64,000 nucleotides of DNA from Methylobrevis albus (GCF_015904235.1 NZ_JADZLT010000040.1:186001-250000); one strand, 5' to 3'; counted from the first letter of the stretch, positions 49,162 to 58,258 are shown. Numbers and translations: made by a program. The notes: generated by a model not told the origin, from the sequence alone.

Positions 49162-50223
49162 TTGACAACTCCCGTCCCATCCTCATCGTCGTCGAGCGTC
49201 CGGCCCCCCGGGCGATCCGTCGACGTCGCCGTGCTCGGCGCCGGCGTCGCGGGGCTGGTGACCGCGGTGACGGCGCTGCGGGCGGGGTTGTCGGTCGCGG
49301 TCTACGAGCGCGGCCCGCGCGATTTTTCGGCCTCGGCCGGCTACAAGGCCGGCGGCATGCTGGCGCCGTTCTGCGAGGCCGACGGGGCCGAGGCGGATGT
49401 CGTCGACCTCGGCTTGCGGTCGATGGCGCTGTGGCCGACGCTGCACGACGGCGTCGTGATCCGCGGCTCGCTGGTGGTGGCGCCGCCGCGCGATGCGGCC
49501 GGGCTCGCCCGCTTCGGCCGGCTGACCGAGGGGCACGAGCCTGCCGATGCGGCGCGGATCGGCGACCTCGAACCCGACCTCGCCGGCCGGTTTCGCAGCG
49601 GACTGTTCTTCCCCGGCGAGGGCCATCTCGATCCGCGCCAGACGCTCGGCGCGCTGCGCGATCAACTCGAGGCGGCCGGTGTCGCCGTCCGTTTCGACTG
49701 GCGCGGCGATCCGGACGCCATCGCCGCCGGGCGCATCGTCGATGCCCGTGGGCTCGGCGCGCGCGACCGCTTTGCCGATCTGCGCGGCGTCAAGGGCGAG
49801 ATGGTGGTGATCCGATCGCGCGATGTCGCGATCAGCCGGCCGGTGCGGCTGCTGCACCATCGCCACCCGCTCTACCTCGTGCCGCGCGGCGAGGGCGTCT
49901 ACATGATCGGCGCGACGACGGTCGAGAGCGACGTCGGCGAGGCGGTCACGGTGCGCTCGGCCGGCGAACTGCTGACGCAGGCCTACGCGCTGCATCCCGC
50001 CTTCGGCGAGGCGGAGATCATCGAATTCAACGCTGGGCTGCGCCCGGCCTTCCCGGGCAACGAGCCGCGCATCGTCGAGGACGGGCGCGTGATCGCGGTC
50101 AACGGGCTCTACCGCCATGGCTGGCTGATCGCGCCGGCGCTCGCCGAGGATATCGTCGCCCGGATCGTGGGCGCGGCGCCGGCTTCCAAGAAACACGAGG
50201 TTTTCCATGCAGATCCAGCTTAA
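49162..50223 (+). CDS. thiO: Glycine oxidase ThiO
   Basis: FAD enzyme that oxidises glycine to iminoglycine for the thiazole half of thiamine. 353 residues. FAD-binding VAVLGAGVAGLVTAVTALRAG near the start, then SASAGYKAGGMLAPFCEA, RIVDARGLGAR, and NGLYRHGWLIAPALAEDIV at the end. The TTG at 49162 is preferred since the only ribosome site (GAGGG) precedes it and lies in the riboswitch platform; an in-frame ATG at 49147 has none. First gene of the riboswitch-controlled operon and overlapping thiS by 17 bases. Confidence 0.9.
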   Translation: MTTPVPSSSSSSVRPPGRSVDVAVLGAGVAGLVTAVTALRAGLSVAVYERGPRDFSASAGYKAGGMLAPFCEADGAEADVVDLGLRSMALWPTLHDGVVIRGSLVVAPPRDAAGLARFGRLTEGHEPADAARIGDLEPDLAGRFRSGLFFPGEGHLDPRQTLGALRDQLEAAGVAVRFDWRGDPDAIAAGRIVDARGLGARDRFADLRGVKGEMVVIRSRDVAISRPVRLLHHRHPLYLVPRGEGVYMIGATTVESDVGEAVTVRSAGELLTQAYALHPAFGEAEIIEFNAGLRPAFPGNEPRIVEDGRVIAVNGLYRHGWLIAPALAEDIVARIVGAAPASKKHEVFHADPA

Positions 50224-50404
50224 CGGCGAGGCGATCGAGACTGCTGCCGCAACGCTCGACGCGCTGGTCGTCGCGCAGGACTACGACCCCGACATCGTCG
50301 CGACGGCGCTGAACGGCGAGTTCGTGCCGCGCGGCGAGCGCGCCGCGACGCCGCTCGGCGAGGGCGACGCGGTCGAGGTGTTCAGCCCGCGCCAGGGAGG
50401 ATGA
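50207..50404 (+). CDS. thiS: Sulfur carrier protein ThiS
   Basis: 65-residue ubiquitin-like carrier that brings sulfur to the thiazole synthase as a C-terminal thiocarboxylate. Seen: [38 protein letters not shown] and the essential C-terminal GG. GAGG precedes the ATG, which lies inside thiO. Stop and the thiG start are one base apart. Confidence 0.95.
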   Translation: MQIQLNGEAIETAAATLDALVVAQDYDPDIVATALNGEFVPRGERAATPLGEGDAVEVFSPRQGG

Positions 50405-50405
50405 G

Positions 50406-51218
50406 ATGACGGTTTCCGCAAAGCCGCTGGAGTTCTACGGCACGCCGGTCGAGAGCCGCTTCCTGCTCGGCACCGCGCGCTATCCCTCGCCGGATCATCT
50501 GCGCCGCGCCGTGGAGCGCTCGGGCGCCGGCATCGTCACGGTGTCGCTGCGGCGTGAATCCGCCGGCGGCGACAAGGCGGGGCATGCGTTTTGGGAGCTG
50601 ATCCGCGGCCTCGGGGTCAAGGTGCTGCCGAACACCGCCGGCTGCCACTCGGCCCGCGAGGCGATCAAGACCGCGCTGATGGCGCGCGAGGTGTTCGGCA
50701 CGCCGTGGATCAAGCTCGAGGTGATCGGCGACGACGCGACACTGCAGCCCGACCCGTTCGGCCTCGTCGAGGCGGCGGCGGAGCTCACGTCGCAGGGATT
50801 CCAGGTGTTCCCCTACATGACCGACGACCTGGTGCTCGCCGACCGGTTGCTCGAGGCCGGCTGCCGGGTGCTGATGCCGTGGGGCGCGCCGATCGGTTCG
50901 GGCCGTGGCCTCAACAATCCCTATGCGCTGAAGCTGCTGCGCGCCCATGTGCCGGACGTGCCGCTGGTGGTCGACGCCGGGCTCGGCGCGCCGAGCCACG
51001 CCGCCGCCGCGATGGAACTCGGCTACGACGCCATTCTGCTCAACACGGCCGTCGCCACGGCCGGTGACCCGCCGGCGATGGCCGAGGCCTTCGCGAAAGC
51101 GATCGAGGCCGGGCGCACCGCCTTCGAGGCCGGCATCATGGAAGCGCACGATCTCGCGCACGCCTCGACGCCGGTGTTCGGGGCGCCGTTCTCGCCGTTC
51201 GCCGGGCAGGGCAACTGA
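50406..51218 (+). CDS. thiG: Thiazole synthase ThiG
   Basis: TIM-barrel enzyme forming the thiazole phosphate from deoxyxylulose phosphate, iminoglycine and ThiS thiocarboxylate. 270 residues. Seen: [41 protein letters not shown], the Schiff-base Lys in [29 protein letters not shown] and [24 protein letters not shown] precedes the ATG. Confidence 0.96.
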   Translation: MTVSAKPLEFYGTPVESRFLLGTARYPSPDHLRRAVERSGAGIVTVSLRRESAGGDKAGHAFWELIRGLGVKVLPNTAGCHSAREAIKTALMAREVFGTPWIKLEVIGDDATLQPDPFGLVEAAAELTSQGFQVFPYMTDDLVLADRLLEAGCRVLMPWGAPIGSGRGLNNPYALKLLRAHVPDVPLVVDAGLGAPSHAAAAMELGYDAILLNTAVATAGDPPAMAEAFAKAIEAGRTAFEAGIMEAHDLAHASTPVFGAPFSPFAGQGN

Positions 51219-51219
51219 C

Positions 51220-51849
51220 ATGGCGCAGCCTGACCTCGCCACGTTGGGGCTCGACCGCTTCTATCTCGTCGCCGACCGGCTGCACTGGCTGCCGCGGCTG
51301 CTGCCGCTCGGGCTGAAGCTGGTGCAGCTCCGGATCAAGGACCAGCCGGAGACGATCGTCCGCGCCGAACTCGCCGAGGGGCTGGCGCTGTGCCGCGCGC
51401 ACGGGGCGACGCTGGTGGTCAACGACTACTGGCAGCTCGCGATCGATCTCGGCGCCGACTGGCTGCACCTCGGCCAGGAGGATCTCGCGGACGCCGACGT
51501 CGCCGCGATCCGCCGCGCCGGCCTCCGCCTCGGCATCTCGACGCATTCGGACGAGGAGCTGGAGGTGGCGCTCGGCGTCGATCCCGACTACGTGGCGCTC
51601 GGGCCGGTCTACGAGACGACGCTGAAGAAGATGCCGTGGGGGCCGCAGGGGCTGGACCGGCTCGGTCACTGGCGCGGGCGCATCGCCTGTCCGCTGGTCG
51701 GCATCGGCGGCATCACGCTGGAGCGGGCACCGGGGGTGTTCGCGGCCGGCGCCGACATCGTCTCGGTGGTCTCCGACGTGCTCGGCGCGCCGGACCCGGA
51801 GGCGCGCTGCGCGGCGTGGCTGGACGCCCGGGACGGCTGGACGCGATGA
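51220..51849 (+). CDS. thiE: Thiamine-phosphate synthase ThiE
   Basis: Joins the pyrimidine and thiazole phosphates to give thiamine monophosphate. 209 residues. Seen: VQLRIKDQPETIVRAEL, VVNDYWQLAIDLGADWLHLGQEDL, GISTHSDEELEVAL and YVALGPVYETTLKKMPWGPQG, then GIGGITLERAPGVFAAGADIV. Starts one base after the thiG stop with a weak ribosome site, so coupling is likely. Last gene of the riboswitch operon. Confidence 0.94.
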   Translation: MAQPDLATLGLDRFYLVADRLHWLPRLLPLGLKLVQLRIKDQPETIVRAELAEGLALCRAHGATLVVNDYWQLAIDLGADWLHLGQEDLADADVAAIRRAGLRLGISTHSDEELEVALGVDPDYVALGPVYETTLKKMPWGPQGLDRLGHWRGRIACPLVGIGGITLERAPGVFAAGADIVSVVSDVLGAPDPEARCAAWLDARDGWTR

Positions 51850-51857
51850 GCGGCCGC

Positions 51858-52094
51858 TCAGAACGCCTTGAAGGTCGGGATCGTCTTGGTGTCGGCAATG
51901 CCGGCGATGACGTGGAGCTGCTCGTTGACGAAGCGGCCGATGTCCTCGCCGTCCTCGAGGTAGAACTTGACGATCAGGTCGTAGTCGCCGGCGGTGGAAT
52001 AGATCTCCGAGGCGATCTCCGCATCTGCGATCGCCGTCGCCACCTTGTAGGACTGGCCGAGCTGGCACTTCACGAGCACGAAGAACGCCGTCAT
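51858..52094 (-). CDS. Stand-alone RAM-domain protein (Lrp/AsnC ligand-binding domain)
   Basis: 78 residues made of the amino-acid-sensing domain of Lrp/AsnC regulators without a DNA-binding part. Seen: TAFFVLVKCQLGQSYKVATAI, IYSTAGDYDLIVKFYLEDGEDIGRFVNEQL and GIADTKTIPTFKAF. GGAGAGG precedes the ATG at 52094; an upstream in-frame ATG at 52142 lacks one. Such proteins form decamers or act as sensors in archaea and proteobacteria. Convergent with thiE; a functional tie to thiamine synthesis is not shown. Confidence 0.85.
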   Translation of the reverse strand: MTAFFVLVKCQLGQSYKVATAIADAEIASEIYSTAGDYDLIVKFYLEDGEDIGRFVNEQLHVIAGIADTKTIPTFKAF

Positions 52095-52418
52095 CTTGCC
52101 TCTCCCCGGGTTGGTCGTCCGCTGCGGCGCGCAGTCGATCACTTCGGGGGGCCGGGTGCAAGGGTGGGGGTGTGCCGGCGGCTTGCCGTGTTGCGCCCCC
52201 TCCCGTGCTGCGCACCTCCCCCGCTTCGCAGGAGAGGGGACGCAGGAGGTTAGGGCGCCGTCTCAAACAGCGCTTCGCTACGGCGTAACCTTCGTTTTGC
52301 GAAAGCCCCATCACCCATCGTCCCCTCTCCTGCGAAGCGGGGGAGGGACAGGGAGGGGGGAGGCCACACGGCAGGAACCTGCCGCAAGCCACCTCCCCAA
52401 AACCACGGAAACCCACAC
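52095..52418. other. Gap between RAM-domain gene and thiD
   Basis: 324 bases between divergent genes, filled largely by the palindrome at 52184-52373. No riboswitch or clear promoter is seen; the 45 bases before thiD contain only a weak ribosome site (CGGAAA). Confidence 0.5.
52184..52373. repeat. Long inverted repeat, copy 4 (GC-palindrome superfamily, type 2)
   Basis: Arms 52184-52242 and 52319-52373. The inner 28 bases of both arms (CTCCCCCGCTTCGCAGGAGAGGGGACG and its complement) match perfectly; the outer part of the left arm has diverged. Arms and loop align with the reverse complement of 36221-36407. It fills most of the 324-base gap between the RAM-domain gene and thiD, ending 45 bases before the thiD start. 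Confidence 0.93.
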
Positions 52419-53234
52419 ATGACCGCCATCGCCGTCACCATCGCCGGCTCCGATTCCGGAGGCGGGGCCGGGATCCAGGCCGATCTCAAGACCTTCTCCG
52501 CGCTCGGCGTCTATGGCGCCAGCGTGATCACCGCGCTGACCGCGCAGAACACCCGCGGCGTCACCGGCATCCACGCGGTGCCGCCGGCGTTCGTGCGGGC
52601 GCAGATGGATGCGGTGTTCTCGGACCTCGCCGTCAACGCGGTGAAGATCGGCATGCTGGCCGACCCCGGCGTGATCGAAGCCGTCGCGGCCGGGCTCGAC
52701 GCCTGGTGCCTGACGCAGGTGGTGCTCGATCCCGTCATGGTGGCGGCGAGCGGGGATCCGCTGCTGCAGCCGGAAGCCGTCGAGACGCTGCGGACGCTGC
52801 TCCTGCCGCGGGCCGCGCTGGTGACGCCGAACCTGCCAGAGGCGGCGCGGCTGCTCGGCACCACGCCGGTGACCGACCCCGCCTCGATGGCGGCGCAGGG
52901 GCGGGCGATCGTCGAACTCGGCGCGCGCGCCGTGCTGGTCAAGGGCGGTCACGGCGACGACCACGAGAGCGCCGACGTGCTGGTGACCGCCGACAGCGTG
53001 CACTGGTTCACCGCGCCGCGGCACGCGACGAACAACACGCATGGCACCGGCTGCACGCTGTCCTCGGCGATCGCGGCGGGGCTCGCCCGCGGCGACGACC
53101 TGATCACCGCGGTCGGCAATGCGAAGACCTGGCTGACGGCGGCGATCGTCGCGGCCGACAGCCTCGCCATCGGGCACGGCCACGGGCCGGTGCATCATTT
53201 CCACGCCCTCTGGCCGGCACGGGACGACGGGTGA
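52419..53234 (+). CDS. thiD: Hydroxymethylpyrimidine/phosphomethylpyrimidine kinase
   Basis: Phosphorylates HMP twice to HMP-PP, the pyrimidine substrate of ThiE. 271 residues, ribokinase-like fold. Seen: [21 protein letters not shown] at the start, [48 protein letters not shown] and the anion-hole [20 protein letters not shown]. It lies outside the riboswitch unit and behind a long palindrome, so its control differs from thiOSGE. Confidence 0.95.
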   Translation: MTAIAVTIAGSDSGGGAGIQADLKTFSALGVYGASVITALTAQNTRGVTGIHAVPPAFVRAQMDAVFSDLAVNAVKIGMLADPGVIEAVAAGLDAWCLTQVVLDPVMVAASGDPLLQPEAVETLRTLLLPRAALVTPNLPEAARLLGTTPVTDPASMAAQGRAIVELGARAVLVKGGHGDDHESADVLVTADSVHWFTAPRHATNNTHGTGCTLSSAIAAGLARGDDLITAVGNAKTWLTAAIVAADSLAIGHGHGPVHHFHALWPARDDG

Positions 53235-53265
53235 CGCCCGCCGTTCCGAGGCTTATCCTCAACCG

Positions 53266-54123
53266 ATGAGCACGATCGAACAGAGTGCCGCCCTCGAACC
53301 GGACCGCCTCGGCGCGCGTGATCGCGCCCGCTTCTTCCGCGCGGCCCGGCACGACCGGCTGGAGGGGCTCACCGCCGCCTTCCGGGCCCATCGCTACGCG
53401 CCGCACAGCCACGAGACCTATGTCGTCGGCGTCATCGTCGCCGGCTGCGAGGCGTTTCAGTTGCGCGGCGCGCGGCGGCTGGCGGCGGCCGGCGACGTCT
53501 GTTTCGTGCATCCCGGCGACGTGCACGACGGCGAGCCCGCCGGCGAGGGCTATGCCTACCGGATGACCTATCCGTCGATCGGGCTGATGCAGGAGATCGC
53601 CGCCGACCTCACCGACCGCGACGTCGCGCCGGCGCCGTTCTTCGCCGACCCGGTGCTGCGCGATCCGGCGGCCTATGCCGCCTTCGTCGCGGCGCACCGC
53701 GCGCTGGAGGCCGAGCCGGACGGTCTGCTCGGCGAGGAGGCGCTGGTCGCCGCCTATGGGCTGCTCGTCGCGCGCCATGCCGGCGTCGCGCCGATGGCGA
53801 CGACGCGCGGCACCGGCGCCGCGATCGGCCGGGCGCGCGAGTTCCTCGACGCGCATTTCGCCGAGGAGATCGATCTCGCGCGGCTCGCCGGCGTCGCCGG
53901 CCTGTCGCGGCATCATTTCCTGCGCCGGTTCAAGCACGAGACCGGGCTGACGCCGCACGCCTATCTCACCGACTGCCGCGTCCGCGCCGCCCGCCGGCTG
54001 GTCGCGGCCGGCGAACCGCTGGCCGAGGTGGCGGCGGCGTGCGGCTTCTTCGACCAGAGCCATCTCACCAACGCCTTCAAGGCCCGCGTCGGCGTGGCGC
54101 CCGGGGCGTTCCGGCGCGGCTAG
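53266..54123 (+). CDS. AraC-family regulator with cupin sensor
   Basis: 285 residues. N-terminal AraC-type cupin (about 30-170) with RYAPHSHETYVVGVIVAG and CFVHPGDVHDGEPAGEG, then the double helix-turn-helix with EIDLARLAGVAGLSRHHFLRRF and EVAAACGFFDQSHLTNAFKARVGVAPGAFRR. Many relatives control amino acid exporters or dehydratases next to them; the convergent dehydratase may be its target (inference). No clear ribosome site, 31 bases after thiD. Confidence 0.9.
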   Translation: MSTIEQSAALEPDRLGARDRARFFRAARHDRLEGLTAAFRAHRYAPHSHETYVVGVIVAGCEAFQLRGARRLAAAGDVCFVHPGDVHDGEPAGEGYAYRMTYPSIGLMQEIAADLTDRDVAPAPFFADPVLRDPAAYAAFVAAHRALEAEPDGLLGEEALVAAYGLLVARHAGVAPMATTRGTGAAIGRAREFLDAHFAEEIDLARLAGVAGLSRHHFLRRFKHETGLTPHAYLTDCRVRAARRLVAAGEPLAEVAAACGFFDQSHLTNAFKARVGVAPGAFRRG

Positions 54124-54129
54124 GCCGGG

Positions 54130-55152
54130 TCAGCCGGCGAGCGCGCGGACGATCATCGCATCATCGACATTGCCGCCCGAAACGATCGCGACCACCGTCT
54201 TGCCTTCCAGCGGCAGCTTGCCCGTGAGGGCTGCGGCGAGCGCCACGGCGCCGCCGGGCTCGACCACCAGCTTCAGCCGCCGCGCCGCGAAGGCGACCGC
54301 GGCGAGGGCCTCGTCGTCGCTGACGGTGAGGCCGCCGGCGACGCGCGGGCCGTTCACCGAAAAGGTGATCAGCCCCGGCGTCGCCGCCATCAGCGCGTCG
54401 CAGATCGAGCCGTCCGGCTCGGCGTTGCGCACGCGGACACCGCCGGCGAGCGAGCGGGCATGGTCGTCGAAACCGGCCGGCTCGACGGTATAGACCGCGC
54501 AGCCGGGCGCGAGGCGCTCGACCGCGAGCGAGATCCCCGCCGTCAGCCCGCCGCCGCTGGCGCAGACCAGCACCACGTCGGGGACGCGGCCGAGGTCGGC
54601 GAGCTGGCGGACCAGCTCGAGGCCGGTGGTGCCCTGGCCGGCCATCACGCCGGGGTCGTCGTAGGGGTGGACGAAGGTGGCGCCGGTCTCCGCGCAGATC
54701 GCGCGGGCGATGACGTCGCGGTCCTCGGTGCGGCGGTCGTAGAGCACGACGCGGGCGCCGTAGCCCTCGGTGTTGCGGATCTTGATCGCCGGCGCATCGC
54801 GCGGCATCACGATCACCGCTGGCATGCCGAGGATTTCCGCCGCGGCGGCAACGCCTTGCGCGTGGTTGCCGGACGAGCAGGCGACGACGCCGGGTCCGCG
54901 CGCCGCTTCCGGGATCATCGAGAGGCGGTTGAAGGCGCCGCGGAACTTGAAGGAGCCGGTGCGCTGCAGGCACTCGGCCTTGACGAACAGGCGGCCACCC
55001 CCGCCGACCGCGACGTCGTGCACGGGCAGCAGCGGCGTCAGGGTGGCGTAGCCCGACAGGCGCGCGGCGGCGGCCTCGATGTCGGCGAAGGTCGGGTCGT
55101 GCTGTGGCAGCGGCACCGCGCCGGAGAGATTGGTTGCCGTCGGAGTGCTCAT
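54130..55152 (-). CDS. Threonine/serine dehydratase-like PLP enzyme
   Basis: 340-residue fold-type II PLP enzyme. PLP Lys in QRTGSFKFRGAFNRL (about residue 69), phosphate loop CASGGGLTAG, and ACSSGNHAQGVA with the Asn that contacts the cofactor. It lacks the C-terminal ACT regulatory domain of biosynthetic IlvA, so it is of the catabolic or serine-racemase type. Relatives deaminate threonine, serine or threo-hydroxyaspartate. GAGGCGG precedes the ATG. Convergent with the AraC gene. Confidence 0.9.
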   Translation of the reverse strand: MSTPTATNLSGAVPLPQHDPTFADIEAAAARLSGYATLTPLLPVHDVAVGGGGRLFVKAECLQRTGSFKFRGAFNRLSMIPEAARGPGVVACSSGNHAQGVAAAAEILGMPAVIVMPRDAPAIKIRNTEGYGARVVLYDRRTEDRDVIARAICAETGATFVHPYDDPGVMAGQGTTGLELVRQLADLGRVPDVVLVCASGGGLTAGISLAVERLAPGCAVYTVEPAGFDDHARSLAGGVRVRNAEPDGSICDALMAATPGLITFSVNGPRVAGGLTVSDDEALAAVAFAARRLKLVVEPGGAVALAAALTGKLPLEGKTVVAIVSGGNVDDAMIVRALAG

Positions 55153-55209
55153 GCCGCCGCCTCGCTCAGCCGCAGCCGGGGCGACGCCCGGCGGGCGGCC
55201 GCGGCTGCT

Positions 55210-56262
55210 TCATTCCGCCGCCGAGGGTTGCGCGATCTTGGGGGCGTTGGCAACCCGCTCGCCGTTGGCGATGCGGATGTTGGTGAGGAACTGCAGCGCC
55301 GCCGCCTGCCAGGAATAGGTCAGCGCCAGCTTGCGGCAGGCCTCGGGCGACATCTCGAGTGCGCCGAGGGCCGCGGTGCGCAGGTCCTCGTCGAGCACGC
55401 CGACGGGATGGCTGCCGACGATGTCGATCGGCCCCATCACCGGATAGGCCGCGACCGGCACGCCCGAGGCGAGCGCTTCGAGGATGACGTTGCCGAAGGT
55501 GTCGGTGCGGCTCGGGAACACGAAGACGTCGGCGGCGGCGTAATGCCGGGCGAGGTCCTCGCCGAACTTCGCGCCGGTGAACACGGTGTCCGGATAGCGC
55601 CGGCGCAGCGCGTCGAGCTGCGGGCCGTCGCCGACGACGACCTTGGTGCCGGGCAGGTCGAGGTCGAGGAAGGCCTCGATGTTCTTTTCCACCGAGACGC
55701 GGCCGACGTTCATGAAGATCGGCCGCGGCAGGTCGAGGAAGTCCTTGTCGCGCGGGCGGTAGAGGTCGGCGTCGATGCCGCGCGACCAGCGCATCAGCCG
55801 GACGAAGCCGCGCTCGGTGAGCTCGCGGGCGAGGCTTTCCGTCGCCACCATGCAGCCGGCGCCGGAATTGTGGAACCGGCGCACGATCGCATAGAGCCAG
55901 GATGAGGGGATCGGCAGGCGGGCCGAGACATATTCGGGAAAGCGGGTGTGGTAGCTCGTGGTGAACGGCAGCCCCTGCCGCCGGCACCAGCCGCGCGCGA
56001 ACAGGCCGAGCGGCCCTTCGGTGGCGATGTGCACGTAGGACGGCTGGCCCTTGGCGATCTCGGCGGCGAAGCGGCGCGGCGTCGTCAGCGACAGCCGGAT
56101 CTCCGGGTAGGTCGGGCACGGCACCGTGCGAAAGGCCTGCGGCGTCACCATGGTGACGTCGACGCCCATCTTGCGCAGCTCGGTGTTGTTGCGATCGATC
56201 GAGCGCACCACGCCGTTGACTTGCGGGTGCCAGGCATCGGTCACGATGGTGATGCGGGTCAT
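55210..56262 (-). CDS. GT4-type glycosyltransferase
   Basis: 350 residues, GT-B fold, retaining type. N-terminal ITIVTDAWHPQVNGVVRSI, acceptor-domain TSYHTRFPEYV, donor-domain MNVGRVSVEKNIEAFLDL, VVGDGPQLDALRRRYPD and the E-x7-E region SRTDTFGNVILEALASGVPV. Similar to mannosyl- and glucosyltransferases acting on glycolipids. Its ATG overlaps the stop of the phosphoesterase gene (ATGA), so the two are made together and likely serve one lipid or polysaccharide pathway. Confidence 0.9.
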   Translation of the reverse strand: MTRITIVTDAWHPQVNGVVRSIDRNNTELRKMGVDVTMVTPQAFRTVPCPTYPEIRLSLTTPRRFAAEIAKGQPSYVHIATEGPLGLFARGWCRRQGLPFTTSYHTRFPEYVSARLPIPSSWLYAIVRRFHNSGAGCMVATESLARELTERGFVRLMRWSRGIDADLYRPRDKDFLDLPRPIFMNVGRVSVEKNIEAFLDLDLPGTKVVVGDGPQLDALRRRYPDTVFTGAKFGEDLARHYAAADVFVFPSRTDTFGNVILEALASGVPVAAYPVMGPIDIVGSHPVGVLDEDLRTAALGALEMSPEACRKLALTYSWQAAALQFLTNIRIANGERVANAPKIAQPSAAE

Positions 56263-57083
56263 GCGGCGGCCTGGGCGCCGGGGGCCGGCTCGCTCACCGG
56301 CTCGGCGAGGTCGGACGCCGCGGACCGCGCGGACAGCCGGGTCCAGCGCAGGATCTCCATGCGGCCGTCGTGGTGCTCGACCAGCGCCGTGCAGCTCTCG
56401 ACCCAGTCGCCGGTGTTGTAATAGGCGATGCCGTCGATATCGCGGACGGCGGCGTGGTGGATGTGGCCGCAGACAACGCCGTCGGCGCCGACCCGGCGCG
56501 CTTCGCCCGACAGCGCCTGTTCGAAGGCGCCGATGAAGTTGACGGCGTTCTTGACCTTGAGCTTGCCCCAGGCCGACAGCGACCAGTAGGGGAAGCCGAG
56601 CCAACGGCGGACCTTGTTGACGACGGTGTTGAGGTTCAGCGCCGCGACATAGGCCCAGTCGCCGAGCAGCGCCAGCCATTTGGCGTGGCGCACGACGACG
56701 TCGAACTGGTCGCCGTGGATGACGAGCAGTTTGCGCCCGTCCGCTGTCTCGTGGATCGCGGTGTCGGTGACCTCGACGTCGCCGAAATGGGTGCCGAGGT
56801 AGCTGCGCAGGAACTCGTCGTGGTTGCCGGGGGTGTAGACGATGCGGGCGCCCTTGCGCCCCTTGCGCAGCATCTTCTGCACGACGTCGTTGTGCGCCTG
56901 GCTCCAGTACCAGGATCGCTTCAGGCGCCAGCCGTCGATGATGTCGCCGACGAGGTAGATCGTCTCGGCATCGTTGTAGCGCATGAAGTCGAGCAAGAGT
57001 TCGCTCTGGCAGCCGCGCGTGCCGAGATGGACATCGGAAATAAACAATGTCCGGAAGTGCCGGGCTTCTGGTTGTTCAGACAT
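56259..57083 (-). CDS. LpxH-like metallophosphoesterase
   Basis: 274 residues, calcineurin-like fold. Metal ligands visible: FISDVHLGTRG, LVGDIIDGW, TPGNHDEFLR, VIHGDQFD and VCGHIHHA. Annotated in many genomes as UDP-2,3-diacylglucosamine diphosphatase, but alphaproteobacteria usually use LpxI for that lipid A step, so this may be a related phosphatase. Coupled by ATGA overlap to the glycosyltransferase, which suggests a shared glycolipid pathway. The C-terminus is a disordered Ala/Pro-rich tail. Confidence 0.86.
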   Translation of the reverse strand: MSEQPEARHFRTLFISDVHLGTRGCQSELLLDFMRYNDAETIYLVGDIIDGWRLKRSWYWSQAHNDVVQKMLRKGRKGARIVYTPGNHDEFLRSYLGTHFGDVEVTDTAIHETADGRKLLVIHGDQFDVVVRHAKWLALLGDWAYVAALNLNTVVNKVRRWLGFPYWSLSAWGKLKVKNAVNFIGAFEQALSGEARRVGADGVVCGHIHHAAVRDIDGIAYYNTGDWVESCTALVEHHDGRMEILRWTRLSARSAASDLAEPVSEPAPGAQAAA

Positions 57084-57210
57084 GACGCGATGCCGACGGG
57101 TCGCGTGGACCCTGATCTTTCAGGTGAAGACGACGGCATGTAAGGCGATTCCGACCACAGAATTATGACAGGGGAACTGTCGGAGCCGTCAGGCTTTTGC
57201 CGGCTTCCGG

Positions 57211-57519
57211 CTAACCGAGCAGCGCGCGCAGCGCGACGACCGCACCGACCCCGACCACCACCGCCGCGAGCAGCGGCAGCCGCAGCACGGCGACGATGGT
57301 GACGATAGTGGCGAGGATCTCGGCGGGGCCGGCCGCCGCGCCGGGGGCGATCACCGCGACGAGCACGGCGACGGGCAGCGCATCGAGGGCGGCGCGGGCG
57401 CGGCCGCCCTGCGGGATGCGGCCGGCGAGCCAGAGGCCGGCGACGCGGGTGGCGTAGGTCGCGACCGCCATGGCGGCGATGGCCGCGAGGTTGGCGGGGG
57501 TGAGCGCGAAGGCGTCCAT
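57211..57519 (-). CDS. azlD: AzlD-type branched-chain amino acid exporter subunit
   Basis: 102-residue hydrophobic protein with four helices. Seen: VATYATRVAGLWLAGRIP, the family pattern ALDALPVAVLVAVIAPG, and a Gly/Ala/Val-rich C-terminus. GGAGGAG precedes the ATG. Partner of AzlC just upstream (16 bases apart). The pair exports branched-chain amino acids or analogues. Confidence 0.9.
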   Translation of the reverse strand: MDAFALTPANLAAIAAMAVATYATRVAGLWLAGRIPQGGRARAALDALPVAVLVAVIAPGAAAGPAEILATIVTIVAVLRLPLLAAVVVGVGAVVALRALLG

Positions 57520-57535
57520 GGCGCGTCTCCTCCGG

Positions 57536-58258
57536 TCAGCGCTTCGCGGCCGCGGGCAGCGGTGGCGCGGCGGGTGTCGTCAGCGCGGCGGTGGCGATGC
57601 CCGCACCGGCGCCGGCGATGACGTACCAGGCGCCCGGCAGCAGCCGGTGCACGAGGATGGCGGCGGCGGCGCTGGCGACGGTGATCTTCAGCGTCGGCCG
57701 GCCTTTCCAGAAGCCGGCGACGAGGCCGATGAACACGGCGGTGAAGGCGAAGTCGAAGCCGAGGGCGCGCGGGTCGGCGACCAGCTTGCCCAGCGCCGCG
57801 CCGGCGACGGTCAGCACCAGCCAGTTGACGTAGAGCGGCAGGGCAAGGCCGGCGTAGTAGGCCGGGGTCAAAGGGCGCTCCAGCGCCCGGCGTTCGGCGA
57901 CCGCCCAGATCTCGTCGGCCATGAAGAACACGGCGACGAGGCGCCCGGCGCGGCCGAAGCGGCCGAGCTTCTGCGAAAACGACGCGCCCATCAGCACGTG
58001 GCGGAGGTTGATCAGCAGCGTGGTGAGGCCGAGCGCCGCCCAGGGCGCGGGATCGCGCCAGAGGTCGATCGCGAGGAACTGCGCGCTGCCGGCGAAGACG
58101 AAGGCGCTCATCGCCAGCACTTCAGCGAGCGACAGGCCCTTGGCGGCGGCGTTGGCGCCGAGGATCAGGCCGAACGGCATCACCGCCACGGCGAGCGGCA
58201 GGATGGCGACGACGCCCGCGGCGAATTCGGCGCGGGGGGAGGCGAGGTGCGTGGTCAT
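57536..58258 (-). CDS. azlC: AzlC-type branched-chain amino acid exporter subunit
   Basis: 240-residue membrane protein. Seen: FAAGVVAILPLAVAVMPFGLILG, SAFVFAGSAQFLAIDLW, LRHVLMGASFSQKLGR and FFMADEIWAVAERRAL, all AzlC/YgaZ signatures. The ATG at 58258 lacks a clear ribosome site; a GTG at 58279 is an alternative start. A dispersed palindromic repeat lies upstream at 58443. Confidence 0.9.
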   Translation of the reverse strand: MTTHLASPRAEFAAGVVAILPLAVAVMPFGLILGANAAAKGLSLAEVLAMSAFVFAGSAQFLAIDLWRDPAPWAALGLTTLLINLRHVLMGASFSQKLGRFGRAGRLVAVFFMADEIWAVAERRALERPLTPAYYAGLALPLYVNWLVLTVAGAALGKLVADPRALGFDFAFTAVFIGLVAGFWKGRPTLKITVASAAAAILVHRLLPGAWYVIAGAGAGIATAALTTPAAPPLPAAAKR

